Part shown: one piece after another, positions 28,922 to 37,172 of the stretch
Layout of the letters: each line of letters opens with the position of its first letter
Numbering within the stretch: the stretch's first letter is position 1
Assembly (NCBI GenBank): GCA_016177845.1
Contig: JACOUO010000003.1
Span: 62,001-126,000, forward strand
DNA: 64,000 nt
From: Deltaproteobacteria bacterium
GTDB taxonomy: Bacteria > Desulfobacterota > GWC2-55-46
Reading direction: 5' to 3'
Translations under genes and position numbers: made by a program
Notes under the pieces: generated by a model
Seen by the model: the letters and a program-made list of their open reading frames with translations, nothing else
Databases searched by the model: none
What the model was told of the DNA's origin: nothing

Positions 28922-31336
28922 ATGCCGGGTGATTTTCTTTCAGCGCTAAAGCAAAGGCCGTTACTTTTTGACGGGGCTACAGGCACAATGCTTCAGAGGC
29001 TTGGTTTAAAGCCTGGCGGATGCCCTGATGAATTAAGCCTTAAGAATCCGGAGCTTGTGAAAAAGGTCCACAGCTTATACATTGAAATAGGCTCTGACAT
29101 AGTCACTACCAATACCTTCGGCGCGAACAGGTTGAAACTTAAGGAATATGCCCTTGAAGGCCGCCTTAACGAGATAAACATTGCCGCTGCAAAGTGCGCG
29201 CGCCAAGCTGCGGGGAATAAGTTCGTAGCAGGCGGATTAGGGCCAACAGGAAGTTTCATAGAGCCTGTAGGGGACATGGAGTTCGATGCCATCCTTGAGG
29301 TCTATACCGAACAGGCCAATGCCTTGAAACAAGGTGGCGCCGACCTATTCATCATTGAGACGATGATGGACATAAAAGAGATGAAGGCGGCCATAATCGC
29401 CTGTAAATCCACTGGCCTTCCCGTGGTAGCCACAATGACATTCGATGAGACCATGAGGACAGTGCTCGGCACGCCTCCTGAGTCATTTGCCATAATGGCA
29501 GAATCTTTGGGCGCTGACTGCATAGGCGCAAACTGCTCCCTTGGCATAGAAGGCATATACAAAGCCCTTTCAGCCATGAGCAGGGTAGTTGATATCCCAC
29601 TGATAGCCCAGCCAAACGCAGGACTGCCCGTACTTAAAGGAACTGAGACTGTATTCCCGGCCTCCCCTGAGGACATGGCAGCCTATGTGCCGAAGCTTGT
29701 CGAGATAGGCGTTAAGATACTCGGCGGCTGCTGCGGCACAACCCCTGACCATATCAAAAAGATGGGAGATGTCTTTAAATCACTGAAGCCTGCTGAAAGA
29801 AAACCGCACGGATTTACCGCGCTCTCTGGCAGGACATCTTACACCCTGTTCGGCGCAGGCCTACCTGCCATAGTCATAGGCGAGAGGATAAACCCGACAG
29901 GCAGAAAGGTGCTTGCGCAGGAGATAAAAGAAGGCAAGACAACAGGCATAAGGAATGAGGCAAGACAGCAGACAGAGGCAGGGGCGCACGCCCTTGATGT
30001 CAATGTCGGAGTCCCGGGAATAGATGAAGTGGAGGCGATGAGAAAGGCGGTATTTGCGGTAAATGAGAATACGAGCCTGCCCATAGTCATAGATTCTTCA
30101 AGCCCTGAGGCTGTTATAGCCGGGCTTAAGGCCTGCGACGGCAAGCCCCTTATAAACTCAATAAGCGGCGAGGAGAAAAAACTCTCTACGATTATGCCGC
30201 TTGCAAAGGAATACGGAGCTGCCCTGCTTGGCCTTACACTCGATGATGACGGCATACCTGAGACAGCTGAAGGAAGGCTTAAGGTAGCGGAGAAGATTTT
30301 AAACCGCGCAACAAAGATAGGCATAAGAAAGGAAGACCTTGTAATAGACTGCCTTGCGATGACGGTAAGCGCAGCTCCGTTAAGCGCAATTGAAACGCTT
30401 AAGGCGATAAGGCTTATCAAAGAGGAGTTGGGGCTTGCCACTGTCCTTGGCGTAAGCAACATCTCTTTTGGCCTGCCCGCAAGGGAGGTCATAAATTCAA
30501 ACTTCCTTACAATGGCATTGGCGGCAGGGCTTGACTGCTCGATTATAAACCCGAACAACAAGGCCATGATGGACGCTTATCACGCCTCTCTCGTGCTTCT
30601 GAACAAGGACATAAGGGCAGAGAGGTATATAAAGAGGCATCAGGCAATGGCGGCTCAATCAGCTCCGCAGGAAGCCGCACAGGTGCAGGCCGCTCCCGCG
30701 GGAATTGCCGATAAGCTTAAAAGGGCGGTCATTCAGGGCGATGAGGAGAATATCACCTCCCTTGTCGATGAAGCCCTTAAAGAGGGCTGGGACCCAATAA
30801 AGGTCAGTAATGACGCCCTTGTGCCGGGCCTTGAGGAAGTAGGCAGGCTCTTTGCCGCAAATAAGTATTATCTTCCTCAGGTAATGCTCTCAGCCGAGAC
30901 AATGAAAAAGGCGTTCGCAAGGCTTAAATCAGAGTTCGGCGAAAGAAAAGGCCCTGCCATAGCAAAGGTGCTTCTCGCTACTGTTGAGGGCGATATCCAC
31001 GATATAGGCAAGAACATTGTTTCAACCCTGCTTGAGAACCACGGCTTTGATGTAATCGACCTTGGAAAGAATGTGCCCTCAAGTAAAATAATCGAAGAAG
31101 CTGTAAAGCATAATGTAGATATAGTAGGGCTTTCAGCCCTTATGACAACCACTGTGCTTGAGATGGACAAGGTCATAAAGGAGCTTAAAGAGCGCGGCAT
31201 AAAGACCATGACCATTGTCGGAGGGGCCGTAGTCACAAAGGAATTCTCAGAAAAGATAGGCGCTGACGAATACGGCGGAGATGCGCTTTCCGCCATAGAG
31301 AAGATGAAGAAGATGGTAAAGGCTGTAAAAGCTTAA
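28922..31336 (+). CDS. metH: Cobalamin-dependent methionine synthase, short form
   Basis: MetH methylates homocysteine from methyltetrahydrofolate through cobalamin. The product (about 804 residues) has the homocysteine domain (LFDGATGTMLQRLG, zinc cysteines in GANCSLG and GGCCGTTPDH), the pterin-binding domain (VIGERINPTGRKVLAQEIKE), an Ala/Pro/Gln linker near residue 580, the cobalamin cap and the B12-binding fold with DIHDIGKNIV (near residue 691). It ends there: the roughly 330-residue SAM-dependent reactivation domain of E. coli MetH is missing, as in Thermotoga and many anaerobes. A separate reactivation protein is then needed; none is nearby. Start chosen for GGGAG at 28906-28910. Confidence 0.95.
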   Translation: MPGDFLSALKQRPLLFDGATGTMLQRLGLKPGGCPDELSLKNPELVKKVHSLYIEIGSDIVTTNTFGANRLKLKEYALEGRLNEINIAAAKCARQAAGNKFVAGGLGPTGSFIEPVGDMEFDAILEVYTEQANALKQGGADLFIIETMMDIKEMKAAIIACKSTGLPVVATMTFDETMRTVLGTPPESFAIMAESLGADCIGANCSLGIEGIYKALSAMSRVVDIPLIAQPNAGLPVLKGTETVFPASPEDMAAYVPKLVEIGVKILGGCCGTTPDHIKKMGDVFKSLKPAERKPHGFTALSGRTSYTLFGAGLPAIVIGERINPTGRKVLAQEIKEGKTTGIRNEARQQTEAGAHALDVNVGVPGIDEVEAMRKAVFAVNENTSLPIVIDSSSPEAVIAGLKACDGKPLINSISGEEKKLSTIMPLAKEYGAALLGLTLDDDGIPETAEGRLKVAEKILNRATKIGIRKEDLVIDCLAMTVSAAPLSAIETLKAIRLIKEELGLATVLGVSNISFGLPAREVINSNFLTMALAAGLDCSIINPNNKAMMDAYHASLVLLNKDIRAERYIKRHQAMAAQSAPQEAAQVQAAPAGIADKLKRAVIQGDEENITSLVDEALKEGWDPIKVSNDALVPGLEEVGRLFAANKYYLPQVMLSAETMKKAFARLKSEFGERKGPAIAKVLLATVEGDIHDIGKNIVSTLLENHGFDVIDLGKNVPSSKIIEEAVKHNVDIVGLSALMTTTVLEMDKVIKELKERGIKTMTIVGGAVVTKEFSEKIGADEYGGDALSAIEKMKKMVKAVKA

Positions 31337-31410
31337 ACCGTTTTAGTTATGGTATAATTGGATTATGAGCCATGCCAGGCGGCATGGCTCAGTCATTTAA
31401 AAGGAAGAAC

Positions 31411-32706
31411 ATGCAGAAAAAAGTTGAGATAACCTCTATTGCGTTTGGGGGAAAAGGGATAGGAAGGATAGACGGCAAAGTGGTCTTTGTCCCGTTTACA
31501 GCCCCCGGTGATGAGGTGACAGTTGAGATTACCTCTGATAAGAAAGGCTTTTCAGAAGGCAATCTTATCGAGGTCATCAAACCTTCGGGCATCAGGCAGG
31601 CCCCGCCGTGTAAGTATTACGGTGTTTGCGGAGGGTGCAGTTTTCAGCACATCGATTATAAAAGCCAGCTTGAATGGAAGCAGAAGATATTTGAAGAGAC
31701 CCTGAAAAGGATAGGCAAGGTAGAAGATGTAGCGTTTGATGAGCCTGCGGCCTCTCCCAGGATACTCAATTACCGTTCAAGGGCGCGTTTCCATATCGAG
31801 GGCATGAGATGGGGCTTTAACGAGGCAAGAAGCCATAATATAATCGATATAGACGAGTGCCCGATACTCGACCCGCTGATAAACAAGGCATTCATTTATC
31901 TGAAAAATATATTCCTTGAGAACAGGCTTGAGGCAAAGAGGCCTGCGGGGCTCTTTGCCCTGGAACTGGGCATTGCAGATGATGACAGGGTAGTAGCCTC
32001 TTTCCATGTTGAAAAGGATTCAGGCTTTCCCTGGGGCAAGCTTCTGGCAGATGAGGAACCGGTCTTAAAGGGGTTTGAGGTAAGGGTATCTCCTTTAAAA
32101 AAGGATAAAGGAAAGCGGATTTTTGCCGAAGGAGATAGAAACCTATCGTATGAAGCCTTTGGCATTGATTACAGCGCGGACATAAGCGTTTTCTCACAGG
32201 TGAACAGGTATCAGAACCGGACGCTCATAAGCAAGGTCATGGAATACGCAGGATTGTCAGGCACGGAAAGGGTAGCGGACCTTTTTTGCGGGGTTGGCAA
32301 TCTTACACTGCCGCTTGCCGGAAAAGCTAAAAAAGTGACAGGCATAGAAGCAAGCGCGTCAGCCGTTGCTGACGGAGTTGAGAACGCTAAAAGGAATTCA
32401 ATAAAAAACGCGGAATTTATGGCAGAGGACGCCCACGCCTGGCTTAAACGGAATATGAAAAACCTTGAAAAACAAGGCATTGATGTGGTAGTATTAGACC
32501 CGCCTCGGGGTGGAGACCCTGATGTTGCCGTGGCGCTTTCAGGGATCAGACCTGAGAAGATAATCTATGTCTCGTGCAGTCCTCCCACCCTTTCAAGGGA
32601 TATTTCCGTTCTTACCGGGTGCGGATATAAGGTTTTCAGAGCCGGCCTTTTCGATATGTTCCCCCAGACATTTCACATTGAGAGCATAGTCGGGCTTAAA
32701 TTATGA
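31411..32706 (+). CDS. RNA (uracil-C5)-methyltransferase, RlmD/RumA family
   Basis: The product (about 431 residues) has an N-terminal TRAM domain (ITSIAFGGKGIGRIDGKVVF), a 4Fe-4S cysteine set (CKYYGVCGGCSFQH with a fourth Cys in IDIDECPILD), a SAM-binding core (DLFCGVGNLTLPLAG), the FSQVNRYQN motif, DPPRGG, and the catalytic region VSCSPPTLSRD. These methylate U in 23S rRNA or tRNA; which uridine cannot be told. ATG 31411 is preferred because AAGGAAG lies just upstream. The family assignment is firm. Confidence 0.92.
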   Translation: MQKKVEITSIAFGGKGIGRIDGKVVFVPFTAPGDEVTVEITSDKKGFSEGNLIEVIKPSGIRQAPPCKYYGVCGGCSFQHIDYKSQLEWKQKIFEETLKRIGKVEDVAFDEPAASPRILNYRSRARFHIEGMRWGFNEARSHNIIDIDECPILDPLINKAFIYLKNIFLENRLEAKRPAGLFALELGIADDDRVVASFHVEKDSGFPWGKLLADEEPVLKGFEVRVSPLKKDKGKRIFAEGDRNLSYEAFGIDYSADISVFSQVNRYQNRTLISKVMEYAGLSGTERVADLFCGVGNLTLPLAGKAKKVTGIEASASAVADGVENAKRNSIKNAEFMAEDAHAWLKRNMKNLEKQGIDVVVLDPPRGGDPDVAVALSGIRPEKIIYVSCSPPTLSRDISVLTGCGYKVFRAGLFDMFPQTFHIESIVGLKL

Positions 32707-32758
32707 TTCTGTAGAATCGCTTTTATGGCGCATTCTGTAATATTTCGGGAGAAATTCA

Positions 32759-33250
32759 ATGCACGAATTACCAATAGTAAAACAGCTCAAGGATGAGCTT
32801 CAGAAAGTCGAGAAGGAACTGAGGGTAGATGTTCCCAAGGAACTCCAGAAGGCGGCGGCGCACGGCGACCTGCGTGAGAACGCGGAGTACGAAGCGGCAA
32901 AGCACAGGCAGTCTTTTCTTCAGGCAAGGGCAGCGCACCTGACATCAAGGATAAATACGCTTTCTTCCCTAAAGCTTGAGAACATCCCTAAAGATGCCAT
33001 AGGCTTTGGGTCAAAGGTTCATCTTGAGGACCTCAATACCGGCGATGAAGTCGTCTATGAGATAGTGACACCCGAAGAGGTTGACCCGAGGAACGGCAAG
33101 ATATCCGTAAACTCGCCTATCGGAAAGGCGCTCCTTAATAAGGCCGCAGGCGATGAGATAACCATCCATCTGCCCGCAGGCGTTAAGGAATACGCGGTAA
33201 CTGCGGTCTATACCTTACATGAGCTTTTTTTCAGGAAACCTGACAGGTAA
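32759..33250 (+). CDS. greA: Transcription elongation factor GreA
   Basis: GreA rescues backtracked RNA polymerase by stimulating transcript cleavage. The 163-residue product has the N-terminal coiled coil with the acidic tip (HGDLRENAEYEAAKHRQ) and the FKBP-like C-terminal domain (GSKVHLEDLNTGDEVVYEIV, ISVNSPIGKALLNKAAGDEI). GGGAGAAATTCA precedes ATG. It is followed by lemA after 11 bp. Confidence 0.95.
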   Translation: MHELPIVKQLKDELQKVEKELRVDVPKELQKAAAHGDLRENAEYEAAKHRQSFLQARAAHLTSRINTLSSLKLENIPKDAIGFGSKVHLEDLNTGDEVVYEIVTPEEVDPRNGKISVNSPIGKALLNKAAGDEITIHLPAGVKEYAVTAVYTLHELFFRKPDR

Positions 33251-33261
33251 AGGAGGGGCCT

Positions 33262-33819
33262 TTGTACGCTATAATTGCGCTTGTAGTAATAATTCTGATA
33301 ATCCTCTGGGCGGTCTTTTCCTACAACGGGCTTGTCACTCTCAAGAATCAGGTTGAGAATGCCTGGAGACAGATAGATGTGCAGCTTAAAAGACGCCACG
33401 ACCTTATACCGAACCTTGTAAACACGGTAAAAGGCGCGATGGAGTTTGAGAAAGAGACTTTGACAAAGGTCATAGAGGCGCGCGCAAAGGCAGTGGGGGC
33501 GGCTTCTATCGGAGAGAAGGGCGCGGCAGAGAGCTTTCTTACTCAGGCGCTTGGAAGCCTTTTCGCGGTTGTAGAAAATTATCCTGAGCTTAAGAGCAAC
33601 AGGAACATACTTCAGCTTCAGGAAGAGTTGACCTCTACAGAGAACAGGATAGGCTTTGCCCGCCAGTTCTACAACGATATTGTCGCCCAGTTCAACATAA
33701 AGCAGGCTGTGTTCCCTACCATGATAATAGCCTCGATGTTCGGGTTTAAAAAGTCTGAGTACTTCCAGGCTGAAGAGGGTGCAAGGGAAGTCCCCAGAGT
33801 AGACCTTAAGCTTAAGTAA
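33262..33819 (+). CDS. lemA: LemA family protein
   Basis: The 185-residue product has one N-terminal membrane helix (YAIIALVVIILIILWAVF) and the LemA helical bundle (YNGLVTLKNQVENAWRQIDV, QLKRRHDLIPNLVNTVKG, ENRIGFARQFYNDIVAQFN). LemA proteins are anchored helical bundles of unclear function that often lie next to HtpX-type or TPM-domain genes. The start is TTG 33262, supported by AAAGGAGGGGCC immediately upstream. It is in a tight run with htpX and a zinc-ribbon gene. Confidence 0.92.
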   Translation: MYAIIALVVIILIILWAVFSYNGLVTLKNQVENAWRQIDVQLKRRHDLIPNLVNTVKGAMEFEKETLTKVIEARAKAVGAASIGEKGAAESFLTQALGSLFAVVENYPELKSNRNILQLQEELTSTENRIGFARQFYNDIVAQFNIKQAVFPTMIIASMFGFKKSEYFQAEEGAREVPRVDLKLK

Positions 33820-33835
33820 TACAACACTGACCATT

Positions 33836-34801
33836 ATGAATGACATCTATTCCCAGCAAAGGAGAAACAGACGGATAACGGTTCTCCTTATGCTGGGTTT
33901 TTTTATATTTGTAATACTCCTTGGCTTATCCGTTGATGTGTATACCTACGGGACAATTGATTTTACCCGTATCCCGGTAGCTACCCTCATAGCCGTATCC
34001 TTTGCTTCGGTCAACAGCCTCACTTCATATTTCTACGGCAGCAGTCTTGTATTGCGTTCGCTCGGGGCAACAGAACTTCGCTTCGATGATCTTTCACATA
34101 AGAAATTCCATAATGTGGTCACTGAAATGGCCCTTGCCTCAGGCCTGCCCATGCCAAAGATATATGTGATACCCGACCCCTCGCCAAATGCCTTTGCTAC
34201 AGGCAGAAACCCTGCAAATGCCGTAGTTGTCGCTACACAGGGCCTGCTTGATACAATGAACAGGGAAGAGCTTCAGGCAGTTGTGGCGCATGAGATGGGC
34301 CACATCAAGACCTATGACATACTTACAATGACGGTTGTGTCTGTGCTTGTCGGCACGGTGTCGCTCCTTTCAGACTGGGCAGTAAGGACATGGAGATACG
34401 GCGGCATAAGGCCAAGGCGTAATCTTAAGGAAAAGGGCGGAATCCATCCCATAGCGCTCTTATTCATCGCCCTTTTCGTGCTCCTTTCCCCTATACTGTC
34501 AAGGATAATAGCAATGTCTGTATCGAGGAACCGTGAATATCAGGCAGACGCGAGCGCGGCTGAGTTTACCAGAAACCCGATTGCCCTTGCAAACGCCCTT
34601 GAGAAGATAAACGCAAGCACCTCCCCTCTAAGGACAGCGCACAGGGGAACGGCGCATTTTTTCATATGCGACCCGCTTAAAAGAAAGCTTGATAATAAAG
34701 AAGGTTTAATGGCGGATGTGTTCTCAACCCACCCGCCGATAGAGAAGAGGATAGAACGGCTTAAGCAGATGGCTTATGTAAGGACAGGGCAGAAGGGCTA
34801 A
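33836..34801 (+). CDS. htpX: HtpX-like membrane zinc metalloprotease (M48)
   Basis: HtpX degrades damaged membrane proteins. The 321-residue product has two N-terminal membrane helices, the active site VVAHEMGHIKTYD (HExxH), two further membrane helices, and SVSRNREYQADASAAEF with the third zinc ligand Glu. It ends with STHPPIEKRIERL, a typical HtpX C-terminal motif. It lies 16 bp after lemA and 2 bp before the zinc-ribbon gene. Confidence 0.93.
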   Translation: MNDIYSQQRRNRRITVLLMLGFFIFVILLGLSVDVYTYGTIDFTRIPVATLIAVSFASVNSLTSYFYGSSLVLRSLGATELRFDDLSHKKFHNVVTEMALASGLPMPKIYVIPDPSPNAFATGRNPANAVVVATQGLLDTMNREELQAVVAHEMGHIKTYDILTMTVVSVLVGTVSLLSDWAVRTWRYGGIRPRRNLKEKGGIHPIALLFIALFVLLSPILSRIIAMSVSRNREYQADASAAEFTRNPIALANALEKINASTSPLRTAHRGTAHFFICDPLKRKLDNKEGLMADVFSTHPPIEKRIERLKQMAYVRTGQKG

Positions 34802-34803
34802 AG

Positions 34804-35394
34804 ATGGCGGAAGAGAAGAAATTGAGATGCCCGGGGTGCGGCAACGGATTGGAAGATGCCTATGCTGAGGCAAATTACGGCAGGGTGCTTCTTCTGGACC
34901 AGTGCGCCGGGTGCGGCGGCGTCTGGTTTGACAAGTGGGAGTTGTATTTTGTAAAGGAACATTCGCTTGAGGCCCTACACGCAATAGACTTAAAGACCTT
35001 CTCAGCCCCTAACCCTGAGAGTAAAGGAAATAACCACTGCCCGAGGTGCGAGAGGGAGCTTAAGGACTTTACTGACCCGATGCTGCCCCCGGATGCCTCC
35101 ATCAAAAGGTGCGACGCATGCAGCGGATTGTGGCTCAACAGGGGAGAGCTTTCAAAATACGCAAACCATAAGAAAAAGATCAGGGGCAGTATAAGCCAGA
35201 TGCCTCCTGCGGCAAAGATAGAGACCTTGAGGCACCTTCAGGATGAACTTAAGATAGGCGATATTGCCACACCTACGACAACAGAGCTTGCAATGAAGCT
35301 TGAGAACGACACCCCGGTAACCACTAAAGAAGTGGCAAAAGACATGGGTTTTCTTATCCTACAGTCGCTTTTAAGGCTTGTATTTAAATTTTAG
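34804..35394 (+). CDS. Protein with two TFIIB-like zinc ribbons
   Basis: The 196-residue product carries two copies of a zinc ribbon of the zf-TFIIB type: CPGCGNGL...CAGCGGVWFDKWEL and CPRCEREL...CDACSGLWLNRGEL, about 70 residues apart, then an amphipathic C-terminal region ending in hydrophobic LILQSLLRLVFKF. Proteins of this type are uncharacterised but recur beside LemA and HtpX genes, suggesting a membrane-quality-control module. Confidence 0.8.
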   Translation: MAEEKKLRCPGCGNGLEDAYAEANYGRVLLLDQCAGCGGVWFDKWELYFVKEHSLEALHAIDLKTFSAPNPESKGNNHCPRCERELKDFTDPMLPPDASIKRCDACSGLWLNRGELSKYANHKKKIRGSISQMPPAAKIETLRHLQDELKIGDIATPTTTELAMKLENDTPVTTKEVAKDMGFLILQSLLRLVFKF

Positions 35395-35440
35395 AAAAAT
35401 TATGGTATATAATTCCGGCAAAGGCAAAGGCGCTCTTTTT

Positions 35441-35800
35441 ATGGATATATTATTGATCCTTTTACTGGGGCTTGCCGCAGGAGTATTAAGCGGGCTCGTG
35501 GGCATCGGAGGCGGCATACTGATTGTGCCCGCCCTTGTGTTCCTCTTCGGGTTTTCACAGCATCAGGCGCAGGGCACAACCCTTGCCATGATGGTCCCTC
35601 CCATCGGGATACTTGCTGCGTGGACTTATTATAGCAATGGATATGTAGATCTTAAGACCGCAGGGATTCTTTGCTTAGGCTTTTTCTTTGGCGGGCTCTT
35701 CGGCGCGCGTATGGCTGCAAACATCTCCAATCCCGCGCTTACAAAGATATTCGGCTTCGCCCTTTTGATAGTTTCCATAAAGATGATATTTACGAAGTAG
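35441..35800 (+). CDS. TauE/SafE-family membrane protein, half-size
   Basis: The product (about 119 residues) has four hydrophobic segments and the TauE/SafE signature GVLSGLVGIGGGILIVPALV followed by QHQAQGTTLAMMVPPIG. Full-length members (sulfite/anion exporters) are about 250 residues with two such halves, so this is a single-half form that must dimerise or is a truncated gene. The frame is intact, and ATG 35441 is taken as start; ATG 35402 is an alternative. Substrate unknown. Confidence 0.78.
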   Translation: MDILLILLLGLAAGVLSGLVGIGGGILIVPALVFLFGFSQHQAQGTTLAMMVPPIGILAAWTYYSNGYVDLKTAGILCLGFFFGGLFGARMAANISNPALTKIFGFALLIVSIKMIFTK

Positions 35801-35848
35801 ATCCAAAATAAAAACAACGCCTTTGGGCGGCACGAAAGGAGCAATCGG

Positions 35849-36628
35849 ATGAAAAGGAAAATAGCAAAGTCATTACTTGCAGTTGCTTTTACAATGGGGA
35901 TGAGCATGTTCGCTTACAACGCGACAGCGAGCGAAAAGGCATCACACCCGCACTGGGCCTATGATGGAGAACACGGCCCCGCGCATTGGGGACATATGTC
36001 AGAAGAGTTTGCCGCATGTTCACAGGGCAAAACCCAGTCACCCATCGATATCTCAGGCGCTTCAGAGGAAGATACAGCCGATATTGCATTCAGCTACAAG
36101 CCTTCAAAGCTCAATATCCTCAATAACGGCCACACCGTACAGGTCAACTATGACAAGGGCAGCTCAATAAAGGTAGACGGGGTTGATTTTCAGCTTGTGC
36201 AGTTCCACTTCCACACACCCAGCGAACATACGGTGGGCGGGAAATCATTCGGCCAGGAACTCCATCTTGTACATAAGAACGACAAGGGCGAGCTTGCTGT
36301 TGTAGGCGTGTTAATTGAGAAGGGCAAGGAGAACGCAGCTTACAAGAAGATATGGTCAAACCTTCCCAGGAAGGCAGATGAAAAGAAGGAAGTAAATGCA
36401 GAGATAAACGCAGAAGAGCTTCTTCCCAAGACAAGGGCGGCATTCAGGTATACAGGCTCGCTCACAACACCTCCGTGCTCAGAGGGCGTAAACTGGATAG
36501 TGCTTAAATCCCCCATCCAGATGTCAGCAAAGCAGATAGATTCAATCCAGAAGATCATGCACAGGAACAACAGGCCTGTTCAGCCCATCCAGGGCCGTAA
36601 GGTCACTTCAGATACAGTAAGCCATTAA
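35849..36628 (+). CDS. Periplasmic alpha-type carbonic anhydrase
   Basis: The 259-residue product has a signal peptide (KSLLAVAFTMGMSMFAYNAT) and the alpha-CA fold: HWGHMSEEFAACSQGKTQSP, zinc ligands in FHFHTPSEH and ELHLVH, TGSLTTPPCSEGVNW, and a partner Cys for a disulfide (AACSQG with PPCSEG). It interconverts CO2 and bicarbonate in the periplasm. A good terminator follows; the gene is likely monocistronic or cotranscribed with the TauE-like gene. Confidence 0.94.
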   Translation: MKRKIAKSLLAVAFTMGMSMFAYNATASEKASHPHWAYDGEHGPAHWGHMSEEFAACSQGKTQSPIDISGASEEDTADIAFSYKPSKLNILNNGHTVQVNYDKGSSIKVDGVDFQLVQFHFHTPSEHTVGGKSFGQELHLVHKNDKGELAVVGVLIEKGKENAAYKKIWSNLPRKADEKKEVNAEINAEELLPKTRAAFRYTGSLTTPPCSEGVNWIVLKSPIQMSAKQIDSIQKIMHRNNRPVQPIQGRKVTSDTVSH

Positions 36629-36647
36629 TCGCTTAGGCTATCAACTT

Positions 36648-36680
36648 AAAAAGCCCTCCGTTTTTTACGGAGGGCTTTTT
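36648..36680 (+). terminator. Intrinsic terminator after carbonic anhydrase
   Basis: AAAAAGCCCTCCGT pairs with ACGGAGGGCTTTTT around TTTT, then TTTTTGTATTTT follows. Confidence 0.85.
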
Positions 36681-36744
36681 GTATTTTAAAACCTTTGTAT
36701 TTAAGTTAAAATTGGAATTGTGCCGTTCAAAGGAGGATGTCTGT

Positions 36745-37167
36745 ATGAATAAGCCGTTCTTTTTCGCAGTGCTTGCCGCCATTATCTGGGGCTGCGCGCC
36801 TGTATTTGAAAAGCTCGGCCTTGACAGTAAGATAGACCCTTACCTTGGAGTTGTAATAAGATCTATCCCCATAGCAGTCATCGGCATAGCAGGGCTTGCG
36901 TTTATGGGCAGGCTTAATTCAATTGCGTCAGTAGACGCTAAAAGCGCAATATTGGTAGCCGTAGGCGGGCTGATCGCGGGCCTTATGGGCCAGATTGCAT
37001 TCTACTCGGCCTTAAAGACAGGCGAGGCTTCGGTTGTTGTGCCTGTTGCCGCCACTTATCCCCTTGTCGCGCTTCTTGTCTCCGTAGTATTCCTCGGAGA
37101 GGCCTTCACAATACACAAGCTCATCGGCATAGGCCTTGTAGTAGGCGGCGTGATGCTTCTCAGATAA
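36745..37167 (+). CDS. EamA/DMT-type transporter, half-size
   Basis: The 140-residue product has four to five membrane helices (FFFAVLAAIIWGCAPVFEKL, GGLIAGLMGQIAFYSALKTG, VVVPVAATYPLVALLVSVVF, GIGLVVGGVMLLR). This is one EamA unit of the drug/metabolite transporter superfamily; most have two, so this form probably works as a dimer. ATG 36745 follows AAAGGAGGATGTCTGT. Substrate unknown. Confidence 0.85.
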   Translation: MNKPFFFAVLAAIIWGCAPVFEKLGLDSKIDPYLGVVIRSIPIAVIGIAGLAFMGRLNSIASVDAKSAILVAVGGLIAGLMGQIAFYSALKTGEASVVVPVAATYPLVALLVSVVFLGEAFTIHKLIGIGLVVGGVMLLR

Positions 37168-37172
37168 AAAAC

